Source of the DNA: Alphaproteobacteria bacterium
Lineage (GTDB): Bacteria; Pseudomonadota; Alphaproteobacteria; Rhizobiales; Rhizobiaceae
Assembly (NCBI GenBank): GCA_017308345.1
Contig: JAFKFE010000518.1
Span: 1-10,563 of the forward strand
Reading direction: 5' to 3'
DNA: 10,563 nt
Positions 1-6,694 of this stretch are shown here, piece after piece. The notes under the pieces are model-generated. The model made no database searches. It worked only from the letters and a program-made list of their open reading frames with translations, and was not told where the DNA came from. Position 1 is the first letter of the stretch, and every line of letters begins with the position of its first letter. The position numbers were made by a program, and so were the translations under genes.

Positions 1-153
1 CGGCACGCCACCCGCCGCCGGGCGGGCGTCGACGGAAAGTTCCATGCCGGGCAGCCGCGACAGGCGATCGGCCAGCGCGACATGGAAAGCGCGCACGCAA
101 TCGCCGTTCAGGCGCAGATTCAGGCGCATTGCCGGCATCCGGGCGACTTGCAT
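1..153 (-). CDS. 5' end of an unidentified minus-strand protein (partial)
   Basis: An open frame reads leftward from an in-frame TGA at 183-181 and runs off the window edge. Three in-frame ATGs could be the start: 153, 138 and 129. From 129 the protein begins MRLNLRLNGD, a hydrophobic beta-strand-like opening, followed by FHVALADRLSRLPGMELSV, which resembles the first Rossmann strand and helix of formyl-transferase-like or glycosyltransferase-like proteins in rhizobial polysaccharide loci. That resemblance is an impression from about 50 residues and does not establish a function. None of the three starts has a convincing Shine-Dalgarno sequence; 129 fits the protein pattern best. The gene is divergent from the GumC-like gene and shares its control region, so co-regulation with the polysaccharide locus is plausible. 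No signal peptide or membrane segment is visible in the part present. Confidence 0.45.
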   Translation of the reverse strand, partial: MQVARMPAMRLNLRLNGDCVRAFHVALADRLSRLPGMELSVDARPAAGGVP

Positions 154-200
154 CCGGAGCTGGCAGGCAGGGCCGCCAGGTCAAATTCCCGCCGCATGAA

Positions 201-259
201 CACGATGTCTCCAGTTTCAGGCTGCACTTAAATTCTACTGCGGCGGTGCAAACATCGTG
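201..259. promoter_or_regulatory. Inverted repeat CACGATGT / ACATCGTG in the divergent control region
   Basis: CACGATGT at 201-208 is exactly repeated in inverse orientation as ACATCGTG at 252-259, with 43 nt between the arms. The arms sit between the two divergent genes. Eight-base arms this far apart are more likely paired half-sites for a DNA-binding protein than a transcript hairpin. No known operator is recognised, and chance occurrence is possible. Confidence 0.3.
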
Positions 260-267
260 CCAGCGCG

Positions 268-305
268 GCATGAATTTATGAACATAATTAACAGTGTTTT
301 AATCG
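268..305. promoter_or_regulatory. AT-rich promoter or operator island upstream of the GumC-like gene
   Basis: This short stretch is strongly A+T rich in a GC-rich background. It holds TTATG-AA-CATAA at 276-287, a 12-base near-perfect palindrome, and ATTAA (287-291) mirrored by TTAAT (299-303). The hexamer CATAAT at 283-288 differs from the sigma-70 -10 consensus by one base, but I see no convincing -35 box at the right distance. In rhizobia the zinc-finger regulators MucR/RosR control exopolysaccharide genes by binding AT-rich upstream DNA, so this island is a reasonable candidate site. Assignment to any regulator is inference. Confidence 0.4.
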
Positions 306-361
306 TTGCCGGGAATAGCTAGGGCAACGCCGCATGTCTCGTCCTGCCGGCCGATGGAGCA

Positions 362-2479
362 TTGTCGGAGCGACCTTTGCAACCACCCCTGCTCATGGTG
401 CCTCAGCAGAACGCTCCGGAGGCGGTCGCGCCGGCCCCGGCCTATCACGCGCCCGCGCCCGCGACCGCCACGGTCGAGCTTGGCGATCTCGGCCGCATCC
501 TGTTGCGCCGCCGCTTCATGATCCTCGCCACCGTCCTGCTGCTCACCGCCGCGACGCTCGTCTACAGCTTCCTGACGCCGGCGCTCTACTCCTCGACGGC
601 GCAGATCATCGTCGACCCCGAGGACCTCCAGGTCGTCACCAACGACGTCAATCCGAGCCGCATCTCGCCCGATGGCGGCATCACCCAGGTCGAGAGCCAG
701 GTCAGCGTCGCGCAGTCGAACGGCGTCCTCCTGCGCGCGATCAAGGCCACCAACCTCACCGAGGATCCGGATTTCAACGGGCAGGGCGGTCTCGGCCGCT
801 GGATGGGCATGCTCTTCGGCGACAGCGGCGGCGACAGGACGGCGACCACGCTGGATTCGCTGCGCCGCGTGCTCGCGGTGAAGCGCGACGACAAGGTGCT
901 GGTGCTCAACATCATCATCACCGCCAGGAGCGCGCAGAAGGCGTCCGATCTCGCCAACGCCATCGCCAATGCCTACCTCGCCGACCAGGCCGACGCGCGC
1001 AAGGACAAGGCGGCCAAGGCCTCGCAGGCGATCACCGCGCGGCTCGACGAGCAGCGCAAGCGCGTCGAGCAGGCCGAGAACGCGGTCGAGGCCTACCGCT
1101 CGCAGCACAACATGGTGATGGCCCAGGGCAATCTGGTGAGCGACCAGGAACTGACCGGGCTCAATGCCGAACTGACCGCCGCGCAGGCCCGCACCCAGCA
1201 ATTGAAGGCCCAGGTCGATCAGTTGCGCCGGCAAGGCGGCGCGCCGGACGCGACCTCGGAAGCGACGCGCTCCTCGACGATCTCGAGCCTCAGGGCGCAG
1301 GAAGCGGCGCTGGTCGACCAGATCGCGCAGCTCGGCACCGGTCTCGGCCCACGCCACCCCTCGATGATCGCCGCCCAGCAGCAGCTGCGCGACCTGCGCG
1401 TGCTGATCCAGCGCGAGCTCGGCCGCATCGTCACTGCGGCGGAGACCGACTATGAGCGCTCGCTGGCCAACCAGCAGGCGCTGCAGGCCAAGGTGCAGGC
1501 GCTCAAGTCGAAATCGCTCGACACCGACCAGGCCTCGGTGCGCCTGCGCGAATTGCAGCGCGACCTCGACGCGGTGCGCACCGTCTATGCCAACTACCTG
1601 CAGCGCGCCCAGGAAACGCGCGAACAGACCAATGTCGACAGCACCAATGCCCGCATCATTTCCGAGGCCATGCCGGCGCTGAAGAAGAGCTGGCCGCCGA
1701 AGGGGCTGCTTCTGTTCGGCGCCATCTTCGGCGGGCTGGCGCTGGGCGTCGGCATGGCGCTGATCGCCGAATATCTTTCGCCGACCGTGCTTTCCGCCAA
1801 CCAAATGCAGTCGGCCATCGAGGCGCCGGTGCTGGGCGTGCTGCCGGGCAAGGCCCGCCGCCGCTGGGGCCGCTCCGGCATTGTTGCCCAGAAGACCGAC
1901 GCGGTGGCGGGGCTGGCGCTGCAGCGCATCGCCGCCGCCACCAGGCGCCCGCCCGACTGGCCGCTGGCGCCCTCGATCCTGGTGGCGTCGCCGCCCGAGG
2001 ACAAGGCGCAGCGGTCCAGGGTGGCATGGCAGCTCGCCAATGCGGCGGCGGCCAGGGGCCGCCGCGTCCTGTTCATCGACATCAATGCCGGCAAGGGCCA
2101 GAAGGACCCGCAGCCCGGCGTGCTCGACGTGCTGCGCGGCGAATATCCGCTCGACGCGGTCAGCCGCTATGCGCCCGGCAGTTCCGTGGCGCTCATCGGC
2201 AGGGGTCGGCCGGCCGCTGTGTTCCAGGAAGCGCAGGCGCTCTATTTCGCCCATCGCATGCTGGCCGAGGCCAGCCACAGCTTCGAGCTCGTCGTCGTCG
2301 ACGGCGGGGCGCTGGCGGACGACCTCAACGTGCTGCCGCTGGTCGCCATGGCCGACGAGATCCTGCTCGTCGCCAGGCTGAACGCGACGCCGATGCGCGA
2401 CGTCGCCACGACCTCGGAAGCGGTCTCGGTCATGGGGCGGCTGCCGACCGGCGCCATGCTGGTCGACGAGGCGGCCTGA
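362..2479 (+). CDS. GumC/ExoP-type polysaccharide co-polymerase with a degenerate tyrosine-kinase-like domain
   Basis: Inner-membrane Wzz-family protein that controls chain length and export of a polysaccharide. Residues are counted from TTG 362. A Pro/Ala-rich N-terminus (about 13-38) precedes TM1 (about 52-71), followed by the Wzz beta-strand entry (78-85). A long periplasmic region has coiled-coil helices (about 212-290 and 335-425), and TM2 spans about 447-470. The cytoplasmic part (about 480-705) has the BY-kinase fold order: Walker-A-like SPPEDKAQ (543-550), A'-like VLFIDIN (569-575), PGVLDVLRGE (585-594) and Walker-B-like LVVVDGG (643-649). The P-loop has lost its glycines and Ser/Thr, and there is no C-terminal tyrosine cluster, so kinase activity is unlikely. 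The start is uncertain. TTG 362 has GGAG only 2 nt upstream, TTG 377 has GGAG (367-370) at a good 6-nt spacing, and ATG 395 has no ribosome site. The stop lies 1 nt before the next ATG, so the two genes are probably co-transcribed. Confidence 0.9.
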   Translation: MSERPLQPPLLMVPQQNAPEAVAPAPAYHAPAPATATVELGDLGRILLRRRFMILATVLLLTAATLVYSFLTPALYSSTAQIIVDPEDLQVVTNDVNPSRISPDGGITQVESQVSVAQSNGVLLRAIKATNLTEDPDFNGQGGLGRWMGMLFGDSGGDRTATTLDSLRRVLAVKRDDKVLVLNIIITARSAQKASDLANAIANAYLADQADARKDKAAKASQAITARLDEQRKRVEQAENAVEAYRSQHNMVMAQGNLVSDQELTGLNAELTAAQARTQQLKAQVDQLRRQGGAPDATSEATRSSTISSLRAQEAALVDQIAQLGTGLGPRHPSMIAAQQQLRDLRVLIQRELGRIVTAAETDYERSLANQQALQAKVQALKSKSLDTDQASVRLRELQRDLDAVRTVYANYLQRAQETREQTNVDSTNARIISEAMPALKKSWPPKGLLLFGAIFGGLALGVGMALIAEYLSPTVLSANQMQSAIEAPVLGVLPGKARRRWGRSGIVAQKTDAVAGLALQRIAAATRRPPDWPLAPSILVASPPEDKAQRSRVAWQLANAAAARGRRVLFIDINAGKGQKDPQPGVLDVLRGEYPLDAVSRYAPGSSVALIGRGRPAAVFQEAQALYFAHRMLAEASHSFELVVVDGGALADDLNVLPLVAMADEILLVARLNATPMRDVATTSEAVSVMGRLPTGAMLVDEAA

Positions 2480-2480
2480 C

Positions 2481-3869
2481 ATGGCCTCGGTCTTGGCTGG
2501 TCCGGCCCGGCCTGTCCCTGCCTCGGGCCGTGGCATGGCCGGCCGGCGTGTCGTCCCGGTCGACGCGCTGACCAGGCTCGGGCTGACGGTCGCGGTGCTG
2601 CTTTTGTTTTCCGTCTCCGGTGGCATGCTGTGGCTGGTCGGCTATAATTACGACGGCCTGCAGGGCAGCGCGCTGAGCAAGATCCACCCGTCCACCTATC
2701 TCTTCGTGCTCGTCTTCGCCTGGCGTTCCTGCACCTTCGGCAATCCGGTCGGCTATGCGGTCCATGTCGCCAACAGGCGCCCGGCCACCGTGCTGATGGC
2801 GGTGATCGCGACGGTGCTTCTCTTCGTCGTCATCGCCAGGCAGCGCCCCGGCATGGCCGGCATGATCGACACTTACGTGGCGCCCGCGCTGCTCGTGCTT
2901 CTGCTGAGCGAGGACGACGAGAAGACCTTCGCCCGGCTGCAACTCGTCATCCATGCCGTCATGACGGCGAACGCGCTGCTGGCGCTCTTCGAGTTCGGCA
3001 CCAGGCATCTGGTGTTCCCCTACAGGTTCGACGGCGCCGTGTTCGTCAACGACACGCGCTCCACGGCGCTGCAGGGGCATCCGCTCTCCAACGCCACCGT
3101 CACCTCCATCTACGTGCTGTCGCTGCTTTCCGGGTCGCGCTCCCTGTCGACGCCGCTCAGGCTCGGGCTCGTCGGCCTGCAGTTCTGCGCGCTGGTCGCC
3201 TTCGGCGGCCGTTCGGGCATGGTGCTGACGATCGTGCTCGGCGGCGCCTATATGCTGATCCGCGGCCTGGCGCAGCTCAGGACCGGACGCGTCAATCTGC
3301 TGGGCGCGGCCCTGGTCATCATGCTCGCCGCGCTGCTGCCGCTCGCGGTCGCGCTCGCCGGCTATTACGGCTTCTTCGACGCGCTGCTCGAGCGCTTCGT
3401 CTCCGACAGCGGCAGCGCCAATGCCCGCGTCGAGATGTTCGATCTGTTCAGGCACCTGGAATTGCGCGACCTGATCGTCGGCCCCGATGTCGACCTGCTC
3501 GACAGCATGCGCCGCATCACCGGCCTGGAACAGGGCATCGAGAATCCGATCCTGCGCATGACGCTCTACCAGGGCGCCTTCTTCACGCTTCTGATCTTCT
3601 TCGGCTTCGCCCTGTTCATGCACGAGGTCGCGCGCCGCTGCCATCCGGGCATATGGCTGCCGATGCTCGGCTGGCTCATCCTGCTCAACACCTCCGAAAG
3701 CATTGCGTCGAAGACGACGCTGATGACCAAATTCGTGGTCATGGCGCTGGTGCTGTACAGGCCGGCGAGGGGGATGGTGCGCCAAGGGACGCCCGCGCGG
3801 CACTCTACGGGGCACGAGGGAACTCCGGGCGGCGTACTCGGCGCCCAGAGGCACCTACGCCGAACGTGA
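2481..3869 (+). CDS. VpsF-like polysaccharide biosynthesis membrane protein, candidate Wzy-type polymerase
   Basis: A 462-residue, very hydrophobic protein with about 10-11 predicted membrane spans, for example near residues 31-53, 101-119, 130-142, 152-170, 225-241, 246-261, 272-292, 365-380, 391-403 and 414-425. A larger soluble loop at about 295-360 lies before the last spans, the layout typical of Wzy polymerases and O-antigen ligases. An Arg in FGGRSGM (about 241-247) resembles the conserved loop arginines of such enzymes. Gene order after a GumC-like protein, together with overall size, suggests the VpsF family named from the Vibrio cholerae biofilm locus. Family placement is recalled and not searched. 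The ATG lies 1 nt after the previous stop, with GAGG at 2468-2471 as ribosome site; Met19 (2535) is a weaker alternative. The last 30 or so residues are hydrophilic. It probably joins flipped repeat units in the periplasm. Confidence 0.78.
   Translation: MASVLAGPARPVPASGRGMAGRRVVPVDALTRLGLTVAVLLLFSVSGGMLWLVGYNYDGLQGSALSKIHPSTYLFVLVFAWRSCTFGNPVGYAVHVANRRPATVLMAVIATVLLFVVIARQRPGMAGMIDTYVAPALLVLLLSEDDEKTFARLQLVIHAVMTANALLALFEFGTRHLVFPYRFDGAVFVNDTRSTALQGHPLSNATVTSIYVLSLLSGSRSLSTPLRLGLVGLQFCALVAFGGRSGMVLTIVLGGAYMLIRGLAQLRTGRVNLLGAALVIMLAALLPLAVALAGYYGFFDALLERFVSDSGSANARVEMFDLFRHLELRDLIVGPDVDLLDSMRRITGLEQGIENPILRMTLYQGAFFTLLIFFGFALFMHEVARRCHPGIWLPMLGWLILLNTSESIASKTTLMTKFVVMALVLYRPARGMVRQGTPARHSTGHEGTPGGVLGAQRHLRRT
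3823..3850. terminator. Stem-loop at the convergent 3' ends (weak terminator candidate)
   Basis: CTC-C-GGGCG (3823-3831) can pair with CGCCC-A-GAG (3842-3850) around a 10-nt loop, giving eight pairs and one mismatch. It lies in the hydrophilic C-terminal codons of the VpsF-like gene, just before two stop codons only 4 nt apart. No T-run follows on either strand, so it is not a classical intrinsic terminator. It could stabilise 3' ends or separate colliding polymerases. Confidence 0.22.
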
Positions 3870-3873
3870 AGCC

Positions 3874-5151
3874 TCAATCCCCCGGCATCGTCAGCCCGAG
3901 CGCCTCGACCATGGCCGGGTCGAGCGCGCGCGTGGTGTCGTCCATCATGCCCATGCCGTCGAACAGATCCCAAAATGCCCAGGGAAAGCCGGCCGCTTCG
4001 GCGCTCTGCCGCACATCGGCGATGTAGCGGGCGCGGTCCGGATTGGGGGCGGCGGTGTAACGGGCGTCGGTGCGCAGCGCGCCGAACTCGCCCATGATGA
4101 CGCGCCCGGGCGCGATGCCATGGCTGTCAGCCCAGTCGCTCACTTGCCGCAGGTAGCCGTCGATGAAGCGGCGGTCGGGCTGCGCGTCGAAATAGACTTT
4201 GAGCACTTTCTCGGTCTCGGCATAGGCGGCCTTCTTGGCCTCGTCGGACCTCTCCGTATCCTTGGCCATGCTTGCGCGCACCGAGGCCAGCGTCTGTTCC
4301 AGCGTCCCGGCCGAGGCCGGCCACGGCACGTTGTTCAGCGCGCGATAGACCGGCTCGCGCATCCATGGCGCGCCCTGATGGCTGAACAGATAAGGCTCGT
4401 AGAAGTGGAATGTGAACAGGACCGGCTCGAACTGCGCCAGCGGCGCCGGGTCGAGCGCGGTCAGCCCGCGCACCATCGAGCCGCAGCCGCCGGTGACCAG
4501 AAGCGGCAGGTCCGGCGCCTGGGTTCGCGCGGCGGTCAGCAGCGCCGCCTGCACCTTGGGCCACGCTTGCGAGGAGCAGTCCTGCGGCGGCTCGTTGACC
4601 GGCTCCAGCGCGACCCGGCCGGGCGCCATGTCCTTGAGCATGCCGGCCACTTCGCCGACGAAGACCTGGTAGCGCGCGAACTCGGGCGCGCCGGTGCTGG
4701 AAACCATCCTGTCGGGATTCCAGTAATGGGTTGCGCCGTTGGCCTGCACGTTGAGGATGACGCCCAGATCGGCGGCAAGCGCGGCCTTCACCGCCGCGCC
4801 CAGCATCGCCATCAGGTCGGCGCGCCGGCCTGCCTCGGCGGCAAGGAACGGGCCGGGGTCCACGGGCAGGCGGATGAAGTCGAGGCCGCTGGCGCGCAGC
4901 CGGGCAAGGTCGGCCGGCGTCGGCACCGGCCGCTGCGCCTGGAAAGGCGGCCAGTCATAGTCGGTGCGGGGCGCCGGAAATTCGCGCGTCAGGGCAAACC
5001 ACGGCCAGGCGTTGACGCCGCGCCTGAAAGGCCATTCGCCGGTCGCGGCTTTCGCCGGAGAGGTCGACGGCGCGGCCGCCGCTGTAGCCGCGGCCAGCGC
5101 CGCGCCGAGGACACGCCGGCGCGACCAGCCGGTCATGCGTGAGCCAGTCAT
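3874..5151 (-). CDS. Tat-exported glycoside hydrolase family 5 (cellulase-like) protein
   Basis: A 425-residue predicted periplasmic endo-glycosidase. The N-terminus carries a twin-arginine signal, SRRRVLGAALA (10-20), followed by an Ala-rich stretch and a likely cleavage near AKA (33-35). The mature part is a GH5-type barrel: FIRLP (92-96) with the conserved Arg, EPVNEP (183-188) with acid/base Glu187, FTFHFYEP (246-253) with His249 and Tyr251, MGEFG (353-357) with nucleophile Glu355, and AFWDLFDG (392-399) with the aromatic Trp394. All catalytic residues seem intact. The start ATG at 5151 overlaps the upstream glycosyltransferase stop as ATGA, implying translational coupling. A second in-frame ATG at 5136 arises from a local 15-bp duplication. 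No upstream ribosome site is seen. The substrate cannot be read from sequence; a beta-glucan or the polymer made by this locus is likely, with a trimming, length-control or clearance role. Confidence 0.9.
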   Translation of the reverse strand: MTGSRMTGWSRRRVLGAALAAATAAAAPSTSPAKAATGEWPFRRGVNAWPWFALTREFPAPRTDYDWPPFQAQRPVPTPADLARLRASGLDFIRLPVDPGPFLAAEAGRRADLMAMLGAAVKAALAADLGVILNVQANGATHYWNPDRMVSSTGAPEFARYQVFVGEVAGMLKDMAPGRVALEPVNEPPQDCSSQAWPKVQAALLTAARTQAPDLPLLVTGGCGSMVRGLTALDPAPLAQFEPVLFTFHFYEPYLFSHQGAPWMREPVYRALNNVPWPASAGTLEQTLASVRASMAKDTERSDEAKKAAYAETEKVLKVYFDAQPDRRFIDGYLRQVSDWADSHGIAPGRVIMGEFGALRTDARYTAAPNPDRARYIADVRQSAEAAGFPWAFWDLFDGMGMMDDTTRALDPAMVEALGLTMPGD

Positions 5152-5156
5152 GCGTG
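5127..5156. repeat. 15-bp tandem duplication across a stop/start junction
   Basis: Positions 5127-5141 and 5142-5156 are adjacent copies of one 15-base unit, differing at a single base (G5131 versus A5146). On the minus strand each copy contains ATGAC, so the unit duplicates the region where the glycosyltransferase TGA overlaps the GH5 ATG. The duplication is in frame and accounts for the MTGSRMTG opening of the GH5 protein. Confidence 0.85.
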
Positions 5157-6476
5157 TTTGGCGCGGTCGGCCTGCGCCGGCATGGCGGCGGTGACGCCGA
5201 GCTGCCGCAGCGCCTCCTTCTCATAGGCGGCGAGCACGTCTTCCCAGCGGAAGGCTTCGCGTGCCCGCGCCCGCGCCGCCTTGCCGCAGCGCGCCACCAG
5301 CGCGTCGTCGGCCAGCGCCTCGTCGATCCTTTGGCTCAGACTGTCGGTATCCTGGAAATAGGTTGCCGCCTCGCCGGCTACCCAGCGGTTGTAGCGGTTG
5401 TCATGCGCGATCACCATGTTGCCGGCGGCCAGCGCCTCGACCAGCGAGGGGTTGGTGCCGCCCACCGTGTGGCCGTGCATGTAGGCGCGCGCATGGTAGC
5501 GCAGCGCCTTCACCGCCGCCTGGTCGTAGATCGCGCCGGGCATGATCACCGTGCTGCCCGCCGCCTCGCGCACGGCGCGATGATAAGGGATGTCGTCGTT
5601 GAGTGTGCCAAGCACCACCAGCTTCATGTCGCCACGGTCGCGGCGGCGGAAGGCTTCGATGATCGGCAGGATGTTGTTGTCGGGCTCGATCCGCGCGATC
5701 GAGACCAGGTATTTGCCGGGTTCGAGCCCGAGCGAGCGAACGGGTTCCTCCGGCGCCGAGGTCACCGGGTCCGCCCCATAGGCGATCGTGGCGATGGCGC
5801 TGCGCGGCCGGCGCGTCGCGAGATGGTCGGCTATCGCGGGATGATCGGCGACGAGCCGGTGCGAGAGCCAGGCGCCGATCCATTCGTTGAGCCAGAACCA
5901 GCTGCGCGCCGCGGGGCCCCATTTCGGCCGCCGCCACTCGATGCCGTCCATATTGGTGATGATCCTGCGCCGCATGAGCCTGAGCCAGGTCAGGAACACC
6001 GCGCCATTATAGCCGAGCACCAGGCACACGCCCGGCCGCCTGGCGGCGTCGAGCACGCATTGCCAGTCGAACTCCAGCGTCGCGCGCGGACCCTTGGAGG
6101 CGACCTCGATGGTGATGAGCTCGATGCCGCGCCAGGTGTCGCTCGTCACCCTTTGGCCCACGCGCTCGACTTCCTTCTGGCAGTAGACGCCGACTTTCCA
6201 GCCGCGCCCGGCCAGGAAAAGCGCCAGGCGCTCGGCGAAAGTCTCGAAGCCGCCATGGGAGGCCGGAATGCCCCGCGTGCCCAGGATCAGGATCGAAGGA
6301 CTTTCGATCAGGGTGGAAGGTCGTTCGGGTTTCAAGGTGAAGGATTCCCCCCGGGGTCCGGTCATGGTTGTCGTTATGTCAATGACCCGCCCAGCAACTT
6401 CCGTGCCAGGGGTACCCCGGACGGATACTCGCACGAAGTTGTAAAATTTCTCTTCAGAACGCAGGGCGTGCTTCAT
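5148..6476 (-). CDS. DUF1972-type GT4 glycosyltransferase (rhamnosyltransferase-like)
   Basis: Cytoplasmic retaining sugar transferase that probably adds one residue to the lipid-linked repeat unit. Counted from ATG 6476, the conserved protein begins near residue 60 with ILILGTRGIPASHGGFETF (62-80), the hallmark of the DUF1972 N-terminal domain. NMDGIEW (175-181) and a C-terminal GT4 lobe follow, with ARIEPDNN (261-268) and GGTNPSLVEALAAGN (339-353) for donor binding. Donor and acceptor sugars cannot be assigned. The first 45-60 residues are poorly family-like and their DNA is relatively AT-rich, so the real start is probably internal. TTG 6335 has a strong GGGGGA 10 nt upstream and gives a protein of about 395 residues; ATG 6365 has no ribosome site. 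The stop overlaps the GH5 start, so the two form a small operon divergent from the GT4/flippase operon. Confidence 0.9.
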   Translation of the reverse strand: MKHALRSEEKFYNFVRVSVRGTPGTEVAGRVIDITTTMTGPRGESFTLKPERPSTLIESPSILILGTRGIPASHGGFETFAERLALFLAGRGWKVGVYCQKEVERVGQRVTSDTWRGIELITIEVASKGPRATLEFDWQCVLDAARRPGVCLVLGYNGAVFLTWLRLMRRRIITNMDGIEWRRPKWGPAARSWFWLNEWIGAWLSHRLVADHPAIADHLATRRPRSAIATIAYGADPVTSAPEEPVRSLGLEPGKYLVSIARIEPDNNILPIIEAFRRRDRGDMKLVVLGTLNDDIPYHRAVREAAGSTVIMPGAIYDQAAVKALRYHARAYMHGHTVGGTNPSLVEALAAGNMVIAHDNRYNRWVAGEAATYFQDTDSLSQRIDEALADDALVARCGKAARARAREAFRWEDVLAAYEKEALRQLGVTAAMPAQADRAKHA

Positions 6477-6496
6477 TATCGGTCAACCTTCGACAT

Positions 6497-6512
6497 GTAT
6501 CTGTTTCGATAC
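6497..6512. promoter_or_regulatory. Palindromic operator candidate GTATC-N6-GATAC
   Basis: GTATC (6497-6501) and GATAC (6508-6512) form a perfect inverted repeat with a 6-nt spacer. It lies in the divergent region between the DUF1972 glycosyltransferase and the GT4 operon, in a locally AT-richer patch. The size fits a helix-turn-helix dimer site that could control either direction. No regulator is recognised. A -10-like GATAAT on the minus strand (6480-6475) is adjacent but lacks a good -35 box. Confidence 0.3.
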
Positions 6513-6532
6513 GGCGCACGGCTGGGGTTGCG

Positions 6533-6568
6533 GGACCGCAGCCGGGCAATTCAGACCCGGCACGGTCC
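6533..6568 (+). promoter_or_regulatory. Two-step 12-bp stem-loop in the leader of the GT4 operon
   Basis: GGACCG (6533-6538) pairs with CGGTCC (6563-6568), and GCCGGG (6541-6546) pairs with CCCGGC (6556-6561). The two stems stack across a small CA/A internal loop and close a 9-nt apical loop. Eleven of the twelve pairs are G-C. In the plus direction TTGCTT follows, a weak U-run; in the minus direction there is none. It ends 126 nt before the GT4 start codon, so it would lie in the untranslated leader of the operon if transcription begins upstream. It could be an attenuator, an RNA-stability element or a small-RNA 3' end. Confidence 0.45.
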
Positions 6569-6590
6569 TTGCTTCCGAGCATGCCGTGGC

Positions 6591-6610
6591 CGCCGCTGGG
6601 TAGAGCGGCG
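6591..6610. promoter_or_regulatory. Second leader stem-loop, 7 bp with 6-nt loop
   Basis: CGCCGCT (6591-6597) and AGCGGCG (6604-6610) are perfect complements around the loop GGGTAG. It follows the larger stem-loop by 22 nt and precedes the GT4 start by 84 nt. No T-run follows. Two consecutive perfect GC stems in a 218-nt intergenic region suggest a structured 5' leader. Confidence 0.4.
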
Positions 6611-6694
6611 TGCGGGTTTGGCTTGAGGTTTCTTCCGCGCTTGAAGGGTCCGGTGCGACGGAACGGACTCGCGGTGCAGGGTCGAAAGATAGAA

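Noticed and set aside
299..2626. Long minus-strand open frame (775 codons) opposite the GumC-like gene
   Set aside because: It is Arg/His/Gln/Gly-rich, lacks any domain pattern, and lies exactly antisense to a gene with clear membrane segments and motifs. Long antisense frames are expected in GC-rich coding DNA.
2430..3854. 474-codon minus-strand open frame opposite the VpsF-like gene
   Set aside because: Low-complexity, His/Gln/Arg-rich translation with no hydrophobic core; the opposite strand encodes a coherent membrane protein.
4120..5142. 340-codon plus-strand open frame opposite the GH5 gene
   Set aside because: Arg-rich composition with no motif; the GH5 catalytic residues on the other strand are intact.
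5139..6626. 495-codon plus-strand open frame opposite the DUF1972 glycosyltransferase
   Set aside because: Shadow of the real gene; it also reads through the divergent intergenic region, which holds stem-loops.
6569..6694. N-terminal extension of the GT4 protein by 42 residues
   Set aside because: The extension is Arg/Pro-rich and unlike the family, and its DNA overlaps the leader stem-loop region; ATG 6695 sits directly before the first conserved beta-strand.
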